From the NCBI GenBank assembly GCA_023413135.1, contig JAEZQK010000048.1, positions 1-64,000 of the forward strand: DNA of 64,000 nt, read 5' to 3'. The first letter of the stretch is position 1. The number at the start of each line of letters is the position of its first letter. Below the pieces are notes generated by a model that ran no database searches, had not been told where the DNA came from, and saw only the letters and a list, made by a program, of their open reading frames with translations. A program made the translations under genes and the position numbers. This document shows positions 33,827 to 42,136 of this stretch, one piece after another. This DNA comes from Bacillota bacterium (GTDB lineage: Bacteria; Bacillota; Clostridia; Christensenellales; Aristaeellaceae).

Positions 33827-34354
33827 ATGCTCAAGACGGACCGGCTGCTGATCCGGCGGTTTCTGCCAAGCGACGGGGCGGACTTGTTTGAATATTTGTC
33901 AAATCCAAATGTGGTACGGTTTGAACCGTACGGCGTGTTTTCCATGGACGAATGCGTAAAGGAAGCGGAAAGGCGCGCAAAGGACGATGCATTTTTTGCG
34001 GTGTGCCTGAATGAAAACGGCAAGCTGATTGGGAACTTATATTTGCAAAAGCAGGAATTCGATACCTGGGAGCTGGGGTATGTTTTTAATGCCGCTTACC
34101 AAGGGAAAGGTTATGCATTGGAAAGTGCCGGAGCCCTTATACAACATGTCATTACAACGCGGAGTGCCAGGCGTATCGTAGCATATTGCAACCCTGAAAA
34201 TGAAAAATCCTGGCATTTGTTGGAGCGGCTCGGCATGCGGAGAGAGGGGCATCTTATTCAAAGTGTTTACCACAAAAAAGATGAAATCGGAAATCCTATT
34301 TGGCACGATACATATGAATATGCCGTTTTAAAATCAGAATGGCAGGATAAATAA
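33827..34354 (+). CDS. GNAT-family N-acetyltransferase (RimJ/RimL-like)
   Basis: A 175-residue protein. LKTDRLLIRRFLPSDGADLF starts the fold. The acetyl-CoA loop reads YQGKGYALESAGAL (about 93-106), the usual QGKGYA form. NPENEKSWHLLERLGMRREG is the classic NxxS..LxKxGF segment. The frame extends to TTG 33800, but ATG 33827 has AAGGCGG eight bases before it. An extended -10 (TGATATAAT, ending 33783) lies upstream. It acetylates a protein N-terminus or small amine. Target unknown. Confidence 0.9.
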   Translation: MLKTDRLLIRRFLPSDGADLFEYLSNPNVVRFEPYGVFSMDECVKEAERRAKDDAFFAVCLNENGKLIGNLYLQKQEFDTWELGYVFNAAYQGKGYALESAGALIQHVITTRSARRIVAYCNPENEKSWHLLERLGMRREGHLIQSVYHKKDEIGNPIWHDTYEYAVLKSEWQDK

Positions 34355-34454
34355 CATCATTGGGATAATGTCCTACGATATGGGAAAAGGATGCAGAAAT
34401 ATATTTTTTGAAACAAGACACGATATGATGAGATACGGTCCAGGAGGAATGCTG

Positions 34455-35096
34455 ATGAAACGTATTAAGTACATCTGTATTTTGCTGGCCGGCTGCGTGC
34501 TGACCGGCTGCGCAGGCGGAAGCTTAGGGAATACGGCAACTCCGCCCAGTGCAAATCCCACGGCCTCGGCGCCGCCAGCATTACCCTCGGCTTTTATAAC
34601 GGCCGCCCCGCCCAGCGCATCACCTCAGGCACAGGGAGTGGTATATTATAACACCCAATATGGCTTCAGCATCATGCTCCCGGATAGTTGGCAAGATTTT
34701 TCCATTGTCGACTCCCGCTGGGAAGGCGTGGCAGTGGCCGGGGAGCAGGCGGGGAAAATCGTAGAGGAAGGGCCGGAACTTGTGATACGGCATCCCTTAT
34801 GGACGGCGGAAAACCCGCGGCAGGATATACCCATCCTGATTTTTACCCTGGAACAATGGGACGCTCTCCAAAAGGAATCGTTCCATATCGGGGCTGCGCC
34901 CATTGGCCCCAGTGAGCTTGATCGCAACAGCCGGTATGTATTCGCACTGCCGGCCCGGTATAACTTTGCCTATCTTTCAGGCTATGAGGAAGTGGAAACG
35001 ATTTTGGAGGGACATCCGCTTAAGCCTATTGAACCGCTTGGCTTTGGCGGTTTTGCCTCTTTGGTCATGCCGAAAAAAGAATGTGCCCTTTGGTGA
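34455..35096 (+). CDS. Lipoprotein of unknown function
   Basis: A 213-residue protein. ATG 34455 is chosen because AGGAGG lies seven bases upstream, while the open frame reaches 34368. The signal peptide KRIKYICILLAGCVLTGC carries the lipobox VLTGC, so Cys18 is lipidated. A Pro/Ser/Ala-rich linker of about 40 residues follows (PPSANPTASAPPALPSA), then a compact domain beginning YYNTQYGFSIMLPDSWQDFS, the form of many lipoproteins from Clostridia with a PsbP-like or DUF1795-like fold. The lipoprotein at 47521 has a similar design. Function unknown. Confidence 0.82.
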   Translation: MKRIKYICILLAGCVLTGCAGGSLGNTATPPSANPTASAPPALPSAFITAAPPSASPQAQGVVYYNTQYGFSIMLPDSWQDFSIVDSRWEGVAVAGEQAGKIVEEGPELVIRHPLWTAENPRQDIPILIFTLEQWDALQKESFHIGAAPIGPSELDRNSRYVFALPARYNFAYLSGYEEVETILEGHPLKPIEPLGFGGFASLVMPKKECALW

Positions 35097-35186
35097 TAGA
35101 AAGGCATACCCGCCGCCTTTGTATCCTCCGTCATTTTGTGGTAAACTACTATGGAAGGCTTTAGGGCCATTGAGGAGGATCGCAGC

Positions 35187-37757
35187 ATGAAGGATACATT
35201 TCTCGTTGTCGATGGCAACAGCCTGATACACAGGGCTTTTCACGCGCTGCCGCTTCTGAATACATCCTCCGGTATATACACCAATGCCGTGCATGGTTTC
35301 TTCGGAATGCTTTTCAAGGTGTTTCAGGAGGAGAAGCCCCGCTATTGTGCCGTGGCCTTTGATGAGCACGGCCCCACCTTCCGCCATGCGGTATATGCAG
35401 ATTACAAGGCCGGCAGGGCGGAAACGCCGCCGGAACTGAGGCCCCAGTTCGCTCTGATCCGGGAGCTGCTTGCGGCCCTTAAAATTGGCACCTACAGCCT
35501 CCAAGGTTACGAGGCGGATGACCTGATCGGCACCATCGCCAAAAAGGCGGACGCCGAGGGCCTCCGGGCGCTTTTGCTTACCGGCGACCGGGATGCGCTG
35601 CAGTTGGTGGATAACAACATCTCCCTGCTCTTTCCCAAAAAGGGCTTTTCCGAAACCATGCTCTTTACCCCCGTCACGGTGAAGGAGGAGTACGGCATCA
35701 CCCCGGAGCAGGTCACCGACTGGAAAGGGCTGATGGGGGATTCCAGCGACAATATTCCCGGCATCCCCGGCGTGGGGGAAAAGACGGCGGTGAAGCTGCT
35801 TGCCCAGTTTGGCACGATGGAGAAGGTGCTGGAAAACGCCGGCAGCATTGCCGGCAAGCTGGGGGAAAAGGTTCGGGATAATGCCGAGATGGCCCGCTTT
35901 TCCAAGGACCTGGCTACCATCCGCCCGGACGCGCCCATTGATCTGCGCTTGCCGGACTGCCGTTTGAGCCGCTTGCAGGAGGCTTTGCCCCTCTTTCAAA
36001 AATACGAACTGAACAGCCTTTCCCGGAGACTTGCTGTCCTTACGGGAGAAGGGGAGAGTGCTCCTGAAGCGCCTGCGCAGCAGGAAACAGCCTTTGGCCC
36101 CTGGGAAGAGCTTTCCGGGCTGGACAAAATACGCCTTACCGCAGAGGAATTGGCCAAAGGTCCAGGTCTCGTGGCCCTTCACCTGGGGGACAGCCTGACG
36201 CTGGCTTCTTTGGATGGGCGCCGCTTTCGCGTGACGTTGATGGGGGATCTGCTGTCTCCTGGCCTTTCTCCCGGCGATACGCTGCTGGCCCTTTCCCCGC
36301 TGATTGAGGGGCAGGAGCTGGTGGTGCATGATTTGAAGAGCTTGTTACATAAGCTTAAGGATATCTCCGCGCCGCTGCCGGGTAGGGTGGCCTGGGATAC
36401 CATGATCGGCGCGTACCTTGTGAACCCTCAGGAGCGCAGCTATGGGCTGCACAACTTCACCTCTCAAGGGGAAGAGGATGCTTCTCAGCTTCTCCCGCTG
36501 TACAAGGCCCAGCAGGCCCGGCTTACGCAAAATAATGCGCTGGCTCTGATGGTGGATATGGAGCTGCCGCTATCCCGTGTGCTCTTTTCCATGGAGCGGG
36601 CGGGCTTTGTAGTGGACAGGGAGGTACTAAACCGCTTGGGGGCGGAGTTCACGCAGCAGATCGACTCCCTTCGCGAGCAGGTATATACGCTGACCGGTGT
36701 CCGCGGTTTCAACCTCAACAGCCCGCAGCAGCTAAGCCATGTGCTGTTTGAAACGCTGGGCCTGCCCGCCGGGAAAAAGAGCCAAAAGGGCTATTCCACC
36801 AGTGCGGACATTCTGGAGGGGCTGATTGAGTTGCACCCCGCCATCACGCCGCTTTTGAATTACCGCCAGCTTGTCAAGCTGAACGGCACCTACATAGAAG
36901 GATTGCTGCGACTGATGGGCGCGGACAGCCGCGTGCATACCACCTTTGACCAGGTGGGCACCGCCACAGGCCGCATCTCCAGCAATGACCCGAATTTGCA
37001 AAACATTCCTGTCCGCTCGGAACTGGGCCGGGAGATCCGCCGGGCTTTCATTCCACAGCCGGGCTGGGTGCTGTTGGACGCCGACTATTCACAGATCGAG
37101 CTTCGCGTTTTGGCCCACTTAAGCGGCGACAAAAACATGGTGGAGGCCTTTCAAATGGGTCAGGACATTCATACCCGCACGGCTTCGGAAGTGTTCGGTG
37201 TGCCCATGAATGAGGTTACACCGCAAATGCGCTCCAGCGCCAAGGCGGTGAACTTTGGCCTGGTATACGGCATCAGCGATTTCGGCCTGGCCAGGAACAC
37301 CGGCGTTACCCGCAAGGAAGCGGCGGAGTTCATGCGGAGATATTTTGAACGCTATCCCGGTGTGAAGGCCTTTATGGAGGATGCCGTGAAAAGCGGCAAG
37401 GAAAAGGGGTACGCCCAGACGCTCTTTTACCGCCGCCGGAACCTTTCGGAGCTGCACAGCCCCAACGCCAACACGCGCAACTTTGGTGAGCGCGTTGCCA
37501 TGAACACCCCTGTGCAGGGCACTGCGGCGGACATCATCAAGCTGGCCATGGTGCGGGTGTATGATGCGCTGAAAAGGGAAAAGCTTCAGGCGAGGCTTAC
37601 GCTGCAGGTACACGACGAGCTACTCATCGAATGCCCGCCTGAGGAGGCGGAAAAGGCATCCACCCTGCTCAAGGATTGCATGGAGCAGGTGGTCAGGCTG
37701 AAGGTGCCCCTGATCGCCGAGGTGAATCAGGGACCCAGTTGGTACGATACAAAGTGA
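35187..37757 (+). CDS. polA: DNA polymerase I, proofreading domain degenerate
   Basis: An 856-residue family A polymerase for gap filling and primer removal. Residues 1 to about 265 are the 5' nuclease (LVVDGNSLIHRAFHALPLLN, AFDEHGPTFRH, GYEADDLIGTIA, LTGDRDALQL). The middle domain (about 300-460) has the fold of the 3'-5' exonuclease, but the DxE metal motif is replaced by LVALHLGDSL, so proofreading is probably lost, as in other Firmicutes. The polymerase domain has motif A DYSQIELRVLAHLSGD (about 631), motif B RSSAKAVNFGLVYGIS (about 681) and motif C VHDELLIE (about 808). GAGGAGG precedes ATG 35187. It leads a group with coaE and a lytic transglycosylase. Confidence 0.97.
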   Translation: MKDTFLVVDGNSLIHRAFHALPLLNTSSGIYTNAVHGFFGMLFKVFQEEKPRYCAVAFDEHGPTFRHAVYADYKAGRAETPPELRPQFALIRELLAALKIGTYSLQGYEADDLIGTIAKKADAEGLRALLLTGDRDALQLVDNNISLLFPKKGFSETMLFTPVTVKEEYGITPEQVTDWKGLMGDSSDNIPGIPGVGEKTAVKLLAQFGTMEKVLENAGSIAGKLGEKVRDNAEMARFSKDLATIRPDAPIDLRLPDCRLSRLQEALPLFQKYELNSLSRRLAVLTGEGESAPEAPAQQETAFGPWEELSGLDKIRLTAEELAKGPGLVALHLGDSLTLASLDGRRFRVTLMGDLLSPGLSPGDTLLALSPLIEGQELVVHDLKSLLHKLKDISAPLPGRVAWDTMIGAYLVNPQERSYGLHNFTSQGEEDASQLLPLYKAQQARLTQNNALALMVDMELPLSRVLFSMERAGFVVDREVLNRLGAEFTQQIDSLREQVYTLTGVRGFNLNSPQQLSHVLFETLGLPAGKKSQKGYSTSADILEGLIELHPAITPLLNYRQLVKLNGTYIEGLLRLMGADSRVHTTFDQVGTATGRISSNDPNLQNIPVRSELGREIRRAFIPQPGWVLLDADYSQIELRVLAHLSGDKNMVEAFQMGQDIHTRTASEVFGVPMNEVTPQMRSSAKAVNFGLVYGISDFGLARNTGVTRKEAAEFMRRYFERYPGVKAFMEDAVKSGKEKGYAQTLFYRRRNLSELHSPNANTRNFGERVAMNTPVQGTAADIIKLAMVRVYDALKREKLQARLTLQVHDELLIECPPEEAEKASTLLKDCMEQVVRLKVPLIAEVNQGPSWYDTK

Positions 37758-37806
37758 CTTAAGGGCTCTGCCCTTAAGAATCCCGGCAGGGGATATTATC
37801 CCCTGC
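37758..37806. repeat. Double-hairpin intergenic repeat, copy 2
   Basis: CTTAAGGGC-TCT-GCCCTTAAG (37758-37778) and GCAGGGGATA-T-TATCCCCTGC (37786-37806), followed by CCCTGCATTTTT. It begins directly after the polA stop. Core sequences and order match the element at 22813-22859 read in the other direction. The T run behind it could end part of the polA transcript. Confidence 0.65.
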
Positions 37807-37951
37807 ACCCCTGCATTTTTATATATTTGCAAACTATTTTTGCCATGCCGGGCTGGCATGAAAAGTGACTTTGGATACGTTATATCCATATCCTCCATAG
37901 GTTTATACGTTGCTTGCAAAGCATACAACAGAGGACAGGGAGGACAAAAAA

Positions 37952-38566
37952 ATGTATGTAATCGCCCTCACCGGGGGCATTGCCAGTGGCAAAACCACGA
38001 TGCTGAACGCGCTGAATAAGCTGGGCGCACCGGTGATCGACGCAGATCAGATATCCCGCACCCTGACCGCCCCGGGCGGAGAGGCCTTGCCGCTCATACG
38101 GGAGGCATTTGGCGAGGGCGTTTTTCAAAAGGACGGTACGCTTGACCGCAAGGCGCTGGCATCCATTGTTTTTTCCGATGAGGGCGCCCGCCGCCGCCTG
38201 GAATCAATCATTCACCCCATGGTGGCTGCGCGCATCATCAAGGAGCTTTCCGGGCTTAACTCTATGCACAAGGCCGCTGTGGTGGATATCCCGCTTTTGT
38301 ATGAAAGCAACATGGAATCCATAGCAAATGAGGTTTGGTGCGTTTATGTGCCCAAGCGGGAGCAAATAAGAAGGCTTCGTGCAAGGGATGGGCTTACGCT
38401 AAAGCAGGCGCTGCTGCGTTTGAATAGCCAAATGGACCCGCGGGAAAAATGCCGCCGGGCAGACCATGTGATCCGCACGGACGGCCTGCCTTCTGAAAGT
38501 GCCGCACAGGCGGCACGCCTTTGGCAGGAAGCATTGAAAAAGCTGGGAGGAACACGCATTGACTGA
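37952..38566 (+). CDS. coaE: Dephospho-CoA kinase
   Basis: A 204-residue P-loop kinase for the last step of CoA synthesis, phosphorylating the 3' hydroxyl of dephospho-CoA. Walker A is LTGGIASGKTT (about 6-16). VIDADQISRTLTAPGGEAL is the conserved Asp-Ala-Asp segment, and DIPLLYESNM is the substrate-side motif. ATG 37952 has AGGGAGG upstream, while the frame extends back to 37910. Its stop overlaps the TTG start of the next gene by eight bases. polA-coaE neighbourhood is common in Firmicutes. Confidence 0.96.
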   Translation: MYVIALTGGIASGKTTMLNALNKLGAPVIDADQISRTLTAPGGEALPLIREAFGEGVFQKDGTLDRKALASIVFSDEGARRRLESIIHPMVAARIIKELSGLNSMHKAAVVDIPLLYESNMESIANEVWCVYVPKREQIRRLRARDGLTLKQALLRLNSQMDPREKCRRADHVIRTDGLPSESAAQAARLWQEALKKLGGTRID

Positions 38567-39263
38567 TATGACCCGCCCGGTTTCCTCACCCGTGGCCGGC
38601 CGTGCCTCGCGCCGCCCGGCCCGGATGGACCGCTGGCTGGCGGTGGTTTTGATCATTATGCTGCTTGCAGTGATTGGCCTGATGCTGGCCAAGGCGTTGA
38701 TGGAGACGTATCTGAATACACAGCAAAAAGCCAGGGAGGCCGCCCACCAAAAGCTGCTGTCGGATCATCCCCTGCCCGGAGAATATCTGCAAGCGATTGA
38801 GGAAGCGGCAGGGCGGAACAACGTGAAACCTGCCTTTCTGGCCGCCATCATCCTGTGCGAAAGCTCCTACCGCAGGGATGCCGAAAGCTCCGTAGGCGCC
38901 CGGGGGCTCATGCAGGTGATGCCCGACACCGCCGCCTGGATCGCCGATAAATTGGACGAGGAGACCAATTATAACTTTGAACTGATGTACGATCCCCTGA
39001 CGAACATCCGTTACGGAAGCTGGTATATCGGTTATTTATCGAAGATGTTTGGCGGCGACCCTGTTCTGGTAGCCAGCGCCTATCATGCGGGGCAGGGCGA
39101 GGTTTCCGGCTGGCTCATGAATCCTGATTATTCCCTGGATGGGCAAACGATACATATCAACGACATGGTGGATGGTCCTACGAAACAATATGCACAAAGG
39201 GTGGTTTCGGCCTATGCGATTTACGAGAGATTGTACTTTACCAAGGAGGAACAGCCTTCATAA
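38559..39263 (+). CDS. Membrane-anchored lytic transglycosylase (SLT domain)
   Basis: A 234-residue protein. TTG 38559 has GGAGG eight bases upstream, whereas ATG 38568 lies too far from it. One membrane helix (about 25-46, LAVVVLIIML-type sequence) anchors the enzyme. The SLT domain follows: LAAIILCESSYRRDAESSVG with the catalytic Glu near 106, GARGLMQVMPDTAAWIA, YDPLTNIRYGSWYIGYL and VASAYHAGQGEVSGWL. It cuts the glycan strand of peptidoglycan to form anhydro ends. Translation is coupled to coaE by overlap. Confidence 0.93.
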   Translation: MTDMTRPVSSPVAGRASRRPARMDRWLAVVLIIMLLAVIGLMLAKALMETYLNTQQKAREAAHQKLLSDHPLPGEYLQAIEEAAGRNNVKPAFLAAIILCESSYRRDAESSVGARGLMQVMPDTAAWIADKLDEETNYNFELMYDPLTNIRYGSWYIGYLSKMFGGDPVLVASAYHAGQGEVSGWLMNPDYSLDGQTIHINDMVDGPTKQYAQRVVSAYAIYERLYFTKEEQPS

Positions 39264-40812
39264 GGCCGTCTTGATTGCGCTGTGCCTTATGATGTGCCTG
39301 CCTGCGGGAGCAATGGCTTCCAATGTGGGCACAGACATGACCATTGGCATCATTTCCACTAAAACCACGGAGATTTACCCGCTGCAGCCGTTGGAACGGG
39401 ACCTGACTTCACTGTACGGATTGGTGTACGAGGGTTTGATTACCATTGACGACGACTACCGCCCCAAGGGACTGCTATGTGAACGGTGGGAGGCGCCGAC
39501 AGGTAGTGGAAAGACCTGGAAGTTTCACCTGCGCAGCGGCGTCACCTTCTCCGATGGTACGCCGCTTACCGCAAACGATGTAGTGGCCACCGTCGAATAT
39601 ATTCTCGGCATAGCCAACGATGAAGCGGTCACCGACAAAGGCTATTACGGGAATTTGCGCTACTTTATCAAGAGCATTCGGGCCGAAGGCGATCTGACCG
39701 TGGTGGTAACGGCGGAACGCGGGTATTACGGGCTCTTGTATGCCATGACGTTCCCTATCCTTCCGGCCGACCAGGTCCAAATGGAGAGTCCGCCCGGCAC
39801 TGGACCCTATGTGATCTCCGATTTCAGGCCTCAGGACTATATATGGCTGACCGCCAATGAAAATTGGTGGCGGCAGAAGCCCCAGGTGGAGCAGATCATG
39901 GCCACCTTTCACACCTCCAACAAGGAGATCATTGACAGCTATGAGTATGCCCGGGTGGACGCGGTCTTCACCCGCTCCATAGCCGCTGCACAATACAAAA
40001 GCGGTACGGCTTCCCTGAGGCTGGACTACCGCTCCCGGCAGCTGGAAACGCTGCTCATCAACCACGGCAAAAGTGCCTTCCCGCTGGATAGCCTCAAGGT
40101 GCGCCAGGCCGTCCGCTATGCCATCAATGTGGATGCGATCGCCGCGCAGGTATACATGAACATGGTGTCCCGCACAGATACGCCCTTGCCCGCCGGCAAC
40201 TGGCTGTATTCCGAAACGCCCGGGGCCTATACCTATGATGTGGAAAAGGCAAAGGCCCTCCTTGCTGAGGAAGGGTGGAAGGATCTGGACAATGATGGCT
40301 TTCTGAACAAAGTGGTGGACGGAAAGGTAAGAAATCTGCATCTGCAGCTTTACGTCTATGAGGACAGCGACAACAATGTGCGCGTGGAAACGGCGAATAT
40401 GATTGCCGAGATGCTGGCCGAGGTGGGCATGGAGGTTAAAGTGAATGTTGCCACCTTTGAAGATGTCAGTGGCCGTCTTTCCGCCGGGTCCTTTGACCTG
40501 GCGCTGGCCGCCTATCAGATGGATGCCGTACCGGACCCCGGATTTATTCTGATGAAAGGAAACACCGGAAACTTCTGCCGCTATAACAGCGACGAAATGA
40601 CCACCCTGTTCAAGGAGCTTAGAACAAAGAATGATCCCGAAGCTTTTGCACAGGCCTTGGCGGCCATACAGCAGAAATTCGCCCAGGATGTCCCGTTCAT
40701 CTGCCTGTTTTACCGCACCGGTGCCATTCTGACCCGCAAAATGTATACCACCGCCAGGGATGTGCGGGAACTGGAGCTGCTGCGCGGAATTGAGGATTTC
40801 TCCGCCAAATGA
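39214..40812 (+). CDS. Peptide/nickel-type extracellular binding protein (OppA family)
   Basis: A protein of about 532 residues of the family 5 solute-binding proteins. Its start is unclear: the best ribosome binding site (AAGGAGGA at 39242) has no start codon at normal distance. ATG 39214, inside the end of the transglycosylase gene, gives a signal peptide with a basic front (MRFTRDCTLPRRNSLHK) and core AVLIALCLMMCLPAGAMA. TTG 39271 is an alternative. The body is typical: ERDLTSLYGLVYEGLITIDD, WEAPTGSGKTWKFHLRSGVT then FSDGTPLTANDV, and FDLALAAYQMDAVPDPG. No lipobox and no permease or ATPase genes lie beside it, so it is an orphan binding protein or a sensor partner. Confidence 0.85.
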   Translation: MRFTRDCTLPRRNSLHKAVLIALCLMMCLPAGAMASNVGTDMTIGIISTKTTEIYPLQPLERDLTSLYGLVYEGLITIDDDYRPKGLLCERWEAPTGSGKTWKFHLRSGVTFSDGTPLTANDVVATVEYILGIANDEAVTDKGYYGNLRYFIKSIRAEGDLTVVVTAERGYYGLLYAMTFPILPADQVQMESPPGTGPYVISDFRPQDYIWLTANENWWRQKPQVEQIMATFHTSNKEIIDSYEYARVDAVFTRSIAAAQYKSGTASLRLDYRSRQLETLLINHGKSAFPLDSLKVRQAVRYAINVDAIAAQVYMNMVSRTDTPLPAGNWLYSETPGAYTYDVEKAKALLAEEGWKDLDNDGFLNKVVDGKVRNLHLQLYVYEDSDNNVRVETANMIAEMLAEVGMEVKVNVATFEDVSGRLSAGSFDLALAAYQMDAVPDPGFILMKGNTGNFCRYNSDEMTTLFKELRTKNDPEAFAQALAAIQQKFAQDVPFICLFYRTGAILTRKMYTTARDVRELELLRGIEDFSAK

Positions 40813-40822
40813 ATTTGCTAAG

Positions 40823-40865
40823 ATTTGAACGGGGCTGCCTCGTAAAGAGGCAGCCCCGTTCAAAT
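40823..40865. terminator. 19-bp stem between convergent genes
   Basis: ATTTGAACGGGGCTGCCTC (40823-40841) pairs perfectly with its complement ending at 40865 around the loop GTAAA. It stands between the binding-protein gene and pfkA. The A/T ends of the stem supply short U-rich tracts either way. Confidence 0.75.
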
Positions 40866-40878
40866 AATATTGTGTGGA

Positions 40879-41928
40879 TTACATCTGATTCACCAGCGAA
40901 TACAGCTTTTTATTGAACCGGCGGGTGCACTTCAATGCCCGCTCGATGGGCATATGGAACACCTTGCCCTGCCGTACACCGATGACCTGGTTGCTGTTTC
41001 CGTCGCGCAAAAGCTGTACGGCCATGTTGCCGGCCTCAAAGGCAAAGGCGCTGTCGCGGAAGGTGGGGCTGGCACCGCGCTGGGTATAGCCCAGCACCGT
41101 GGCGCGGGCTTCCACCATGCCGCACTTGCGCTTCAGGACCGAAGCAAAGCGTATGGCGCTCATAGGCTCGCCATCGAAGCATTTTTTGCCGTTGGCATTC
41201 AGGAAAGCGCAAAAATCAAAGGATTTCATGGATTCCCAGCAGCCTTCCGCTATCACGATGGTAGCACGGGTGTTGCCCTGGGCGATAAGCGTATTCAAAC
41301 GGCGGGCTACCGATTCCACGCTCCAGGTTACTTCCGGTACTACGACAATTTCCGCGCCGGTGGAGACAGCTGTATTCAATGCGATATCACCGCAATGGCG
41401 GCCCATGACTTCCACCACCGCGGGCCTGTCGTGGCTGCGGGAAGTGGCGCGGATGGAACGTACAGCGTCTATGCACACGTTGACGGCGGTATCGAAACCC
41501 AGCGTCATTTCCGTATAGGGAAGGTCATTATCGATGGTGCCGGGAATGCCGATGCAGGGGATGCCCAGTTCACACAGCCGCATGGCGCCCTGAAAGCTCC
41601 CGTCGCCGCCGATGATCACCATTCCGCCGATCTCCTGCTCCTTGATGAATTGAGCAGCCTTTACCCGGACTTCCGGGTCAAGGAATTCCTTGCAGCGGGC
41701 GGTGCGCAGGTATGTACCCGGCAGGTCTGCGATATCCAGCACGGTATCCAGCTGCATTTCGATAACGTCGTCTTCCAACTTTTCGCTTTTGTGCAAAAGG
41801 CCGTTATAACCCCGCTTGATACCGATAAGCGGCATGCCGTACATAGCCGCACTGCGGGCAACAGATACGACGGCGGCATTCATTCCGGGGCTGTCCCCGC
41901 CGCTGGTCAATACACCGATCTTTTTCAT
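40879..41928 (-). CDS. pfkA: 6-phosphofructokinase
   Basis: A 349-residue phosphofructokinase for the committed step of glycolysis. KKIGVLTSGGDSPGMNAAVV opens the ATP fold. GGDGSFQGA (about 103-111) has Gly in the place that marks ATP and not pyrophosphate use. PGTIDNDLPYTEMTLGFDTA carries the catalytic TxDxD, and EVMGRHCGDIAL and GEPMSAIRFAS follow. The frame runs to 42003 but the family start is ATG 41928, with AGGAG somewhat far upstream (about 12 bases). It is slightly longer than the 320-residue enzymes, with an extension at the C-terminus. Fructose-6-phosphate could come in part from the sugar operon at 15-22 kb, an inference. Confidence 0.95.
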   Translation of the reverse strand: MKKIGVLTSGGDSPGMNAAVVSVARSAAMYGMPLIGIKRGYNGLLHKSEKLEDDVIEMQLDTVLDIADLPGTYLRTARCKEFLDPEVRVKAAQFIKEQEIGGMVIIGGDGSFQGAMRLCELGIPCIGIPGTIDNDLPYTEMTLGFDTAVNVCIDAVRSIRATSRSHDRPAVVEVMGRHCGDIALNTAVSTGAEIVVVPEVTWSVESVARRLNTLIAQGNTRATIVIAEGCWESMKSFDFCAFLNANGKKCFDGEPMSAIRFASVLKRKCGMVEARATVLGYTQRGASPTFRDSAFAFEAGNMAVQLLRDGNSNQVIGVRQGKVFHMPIERALKCTRRFNKKLYSLVNQM

Positions 41929-42008
41929 AAAAAACCATCGCTCCTGGCTGTGATGATAAGTCCCTATAACGACAGGCCGGCCACCTCCGCCAGACCATAT
42001 CAACGTAT

Positions 42009-42017
42009 ATTATATCA
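42009..42017 (-). promoter_or_regulatory. Extended -10 promoter of pfkA
   Basis: TG-A-TATAAT on the minus strand (TATAAT 42009-42014, TG at 42016-42017), about 80 bases before the start. No good -35 is visible, as is usual for extended -10 promoters. Confidence 0.5.
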
Positions 42018-42136
42018 CATCCGGGAGGTTGTTACCAGTTCTTTTTTTCACAAGGCTACGTTGATAAAAGAATTTTGTTGAAAACAGGAGTTTTTTTACC
42101 TGCGGCGAACTACAAATAGAACAAGGGGGTGTTTGA

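Noticed and set aside
34977..36329. 450-codon open frame opposite to polA
   Set aside because: Antisense shadow of polA and the lipoprotein end. No motif or start signal.
39475..42081. Open frames of 462 and 403 codons opposite to the OppA-like gene and pfkA
   Set aside because: Both mirror clear family members and have no signals of their own.
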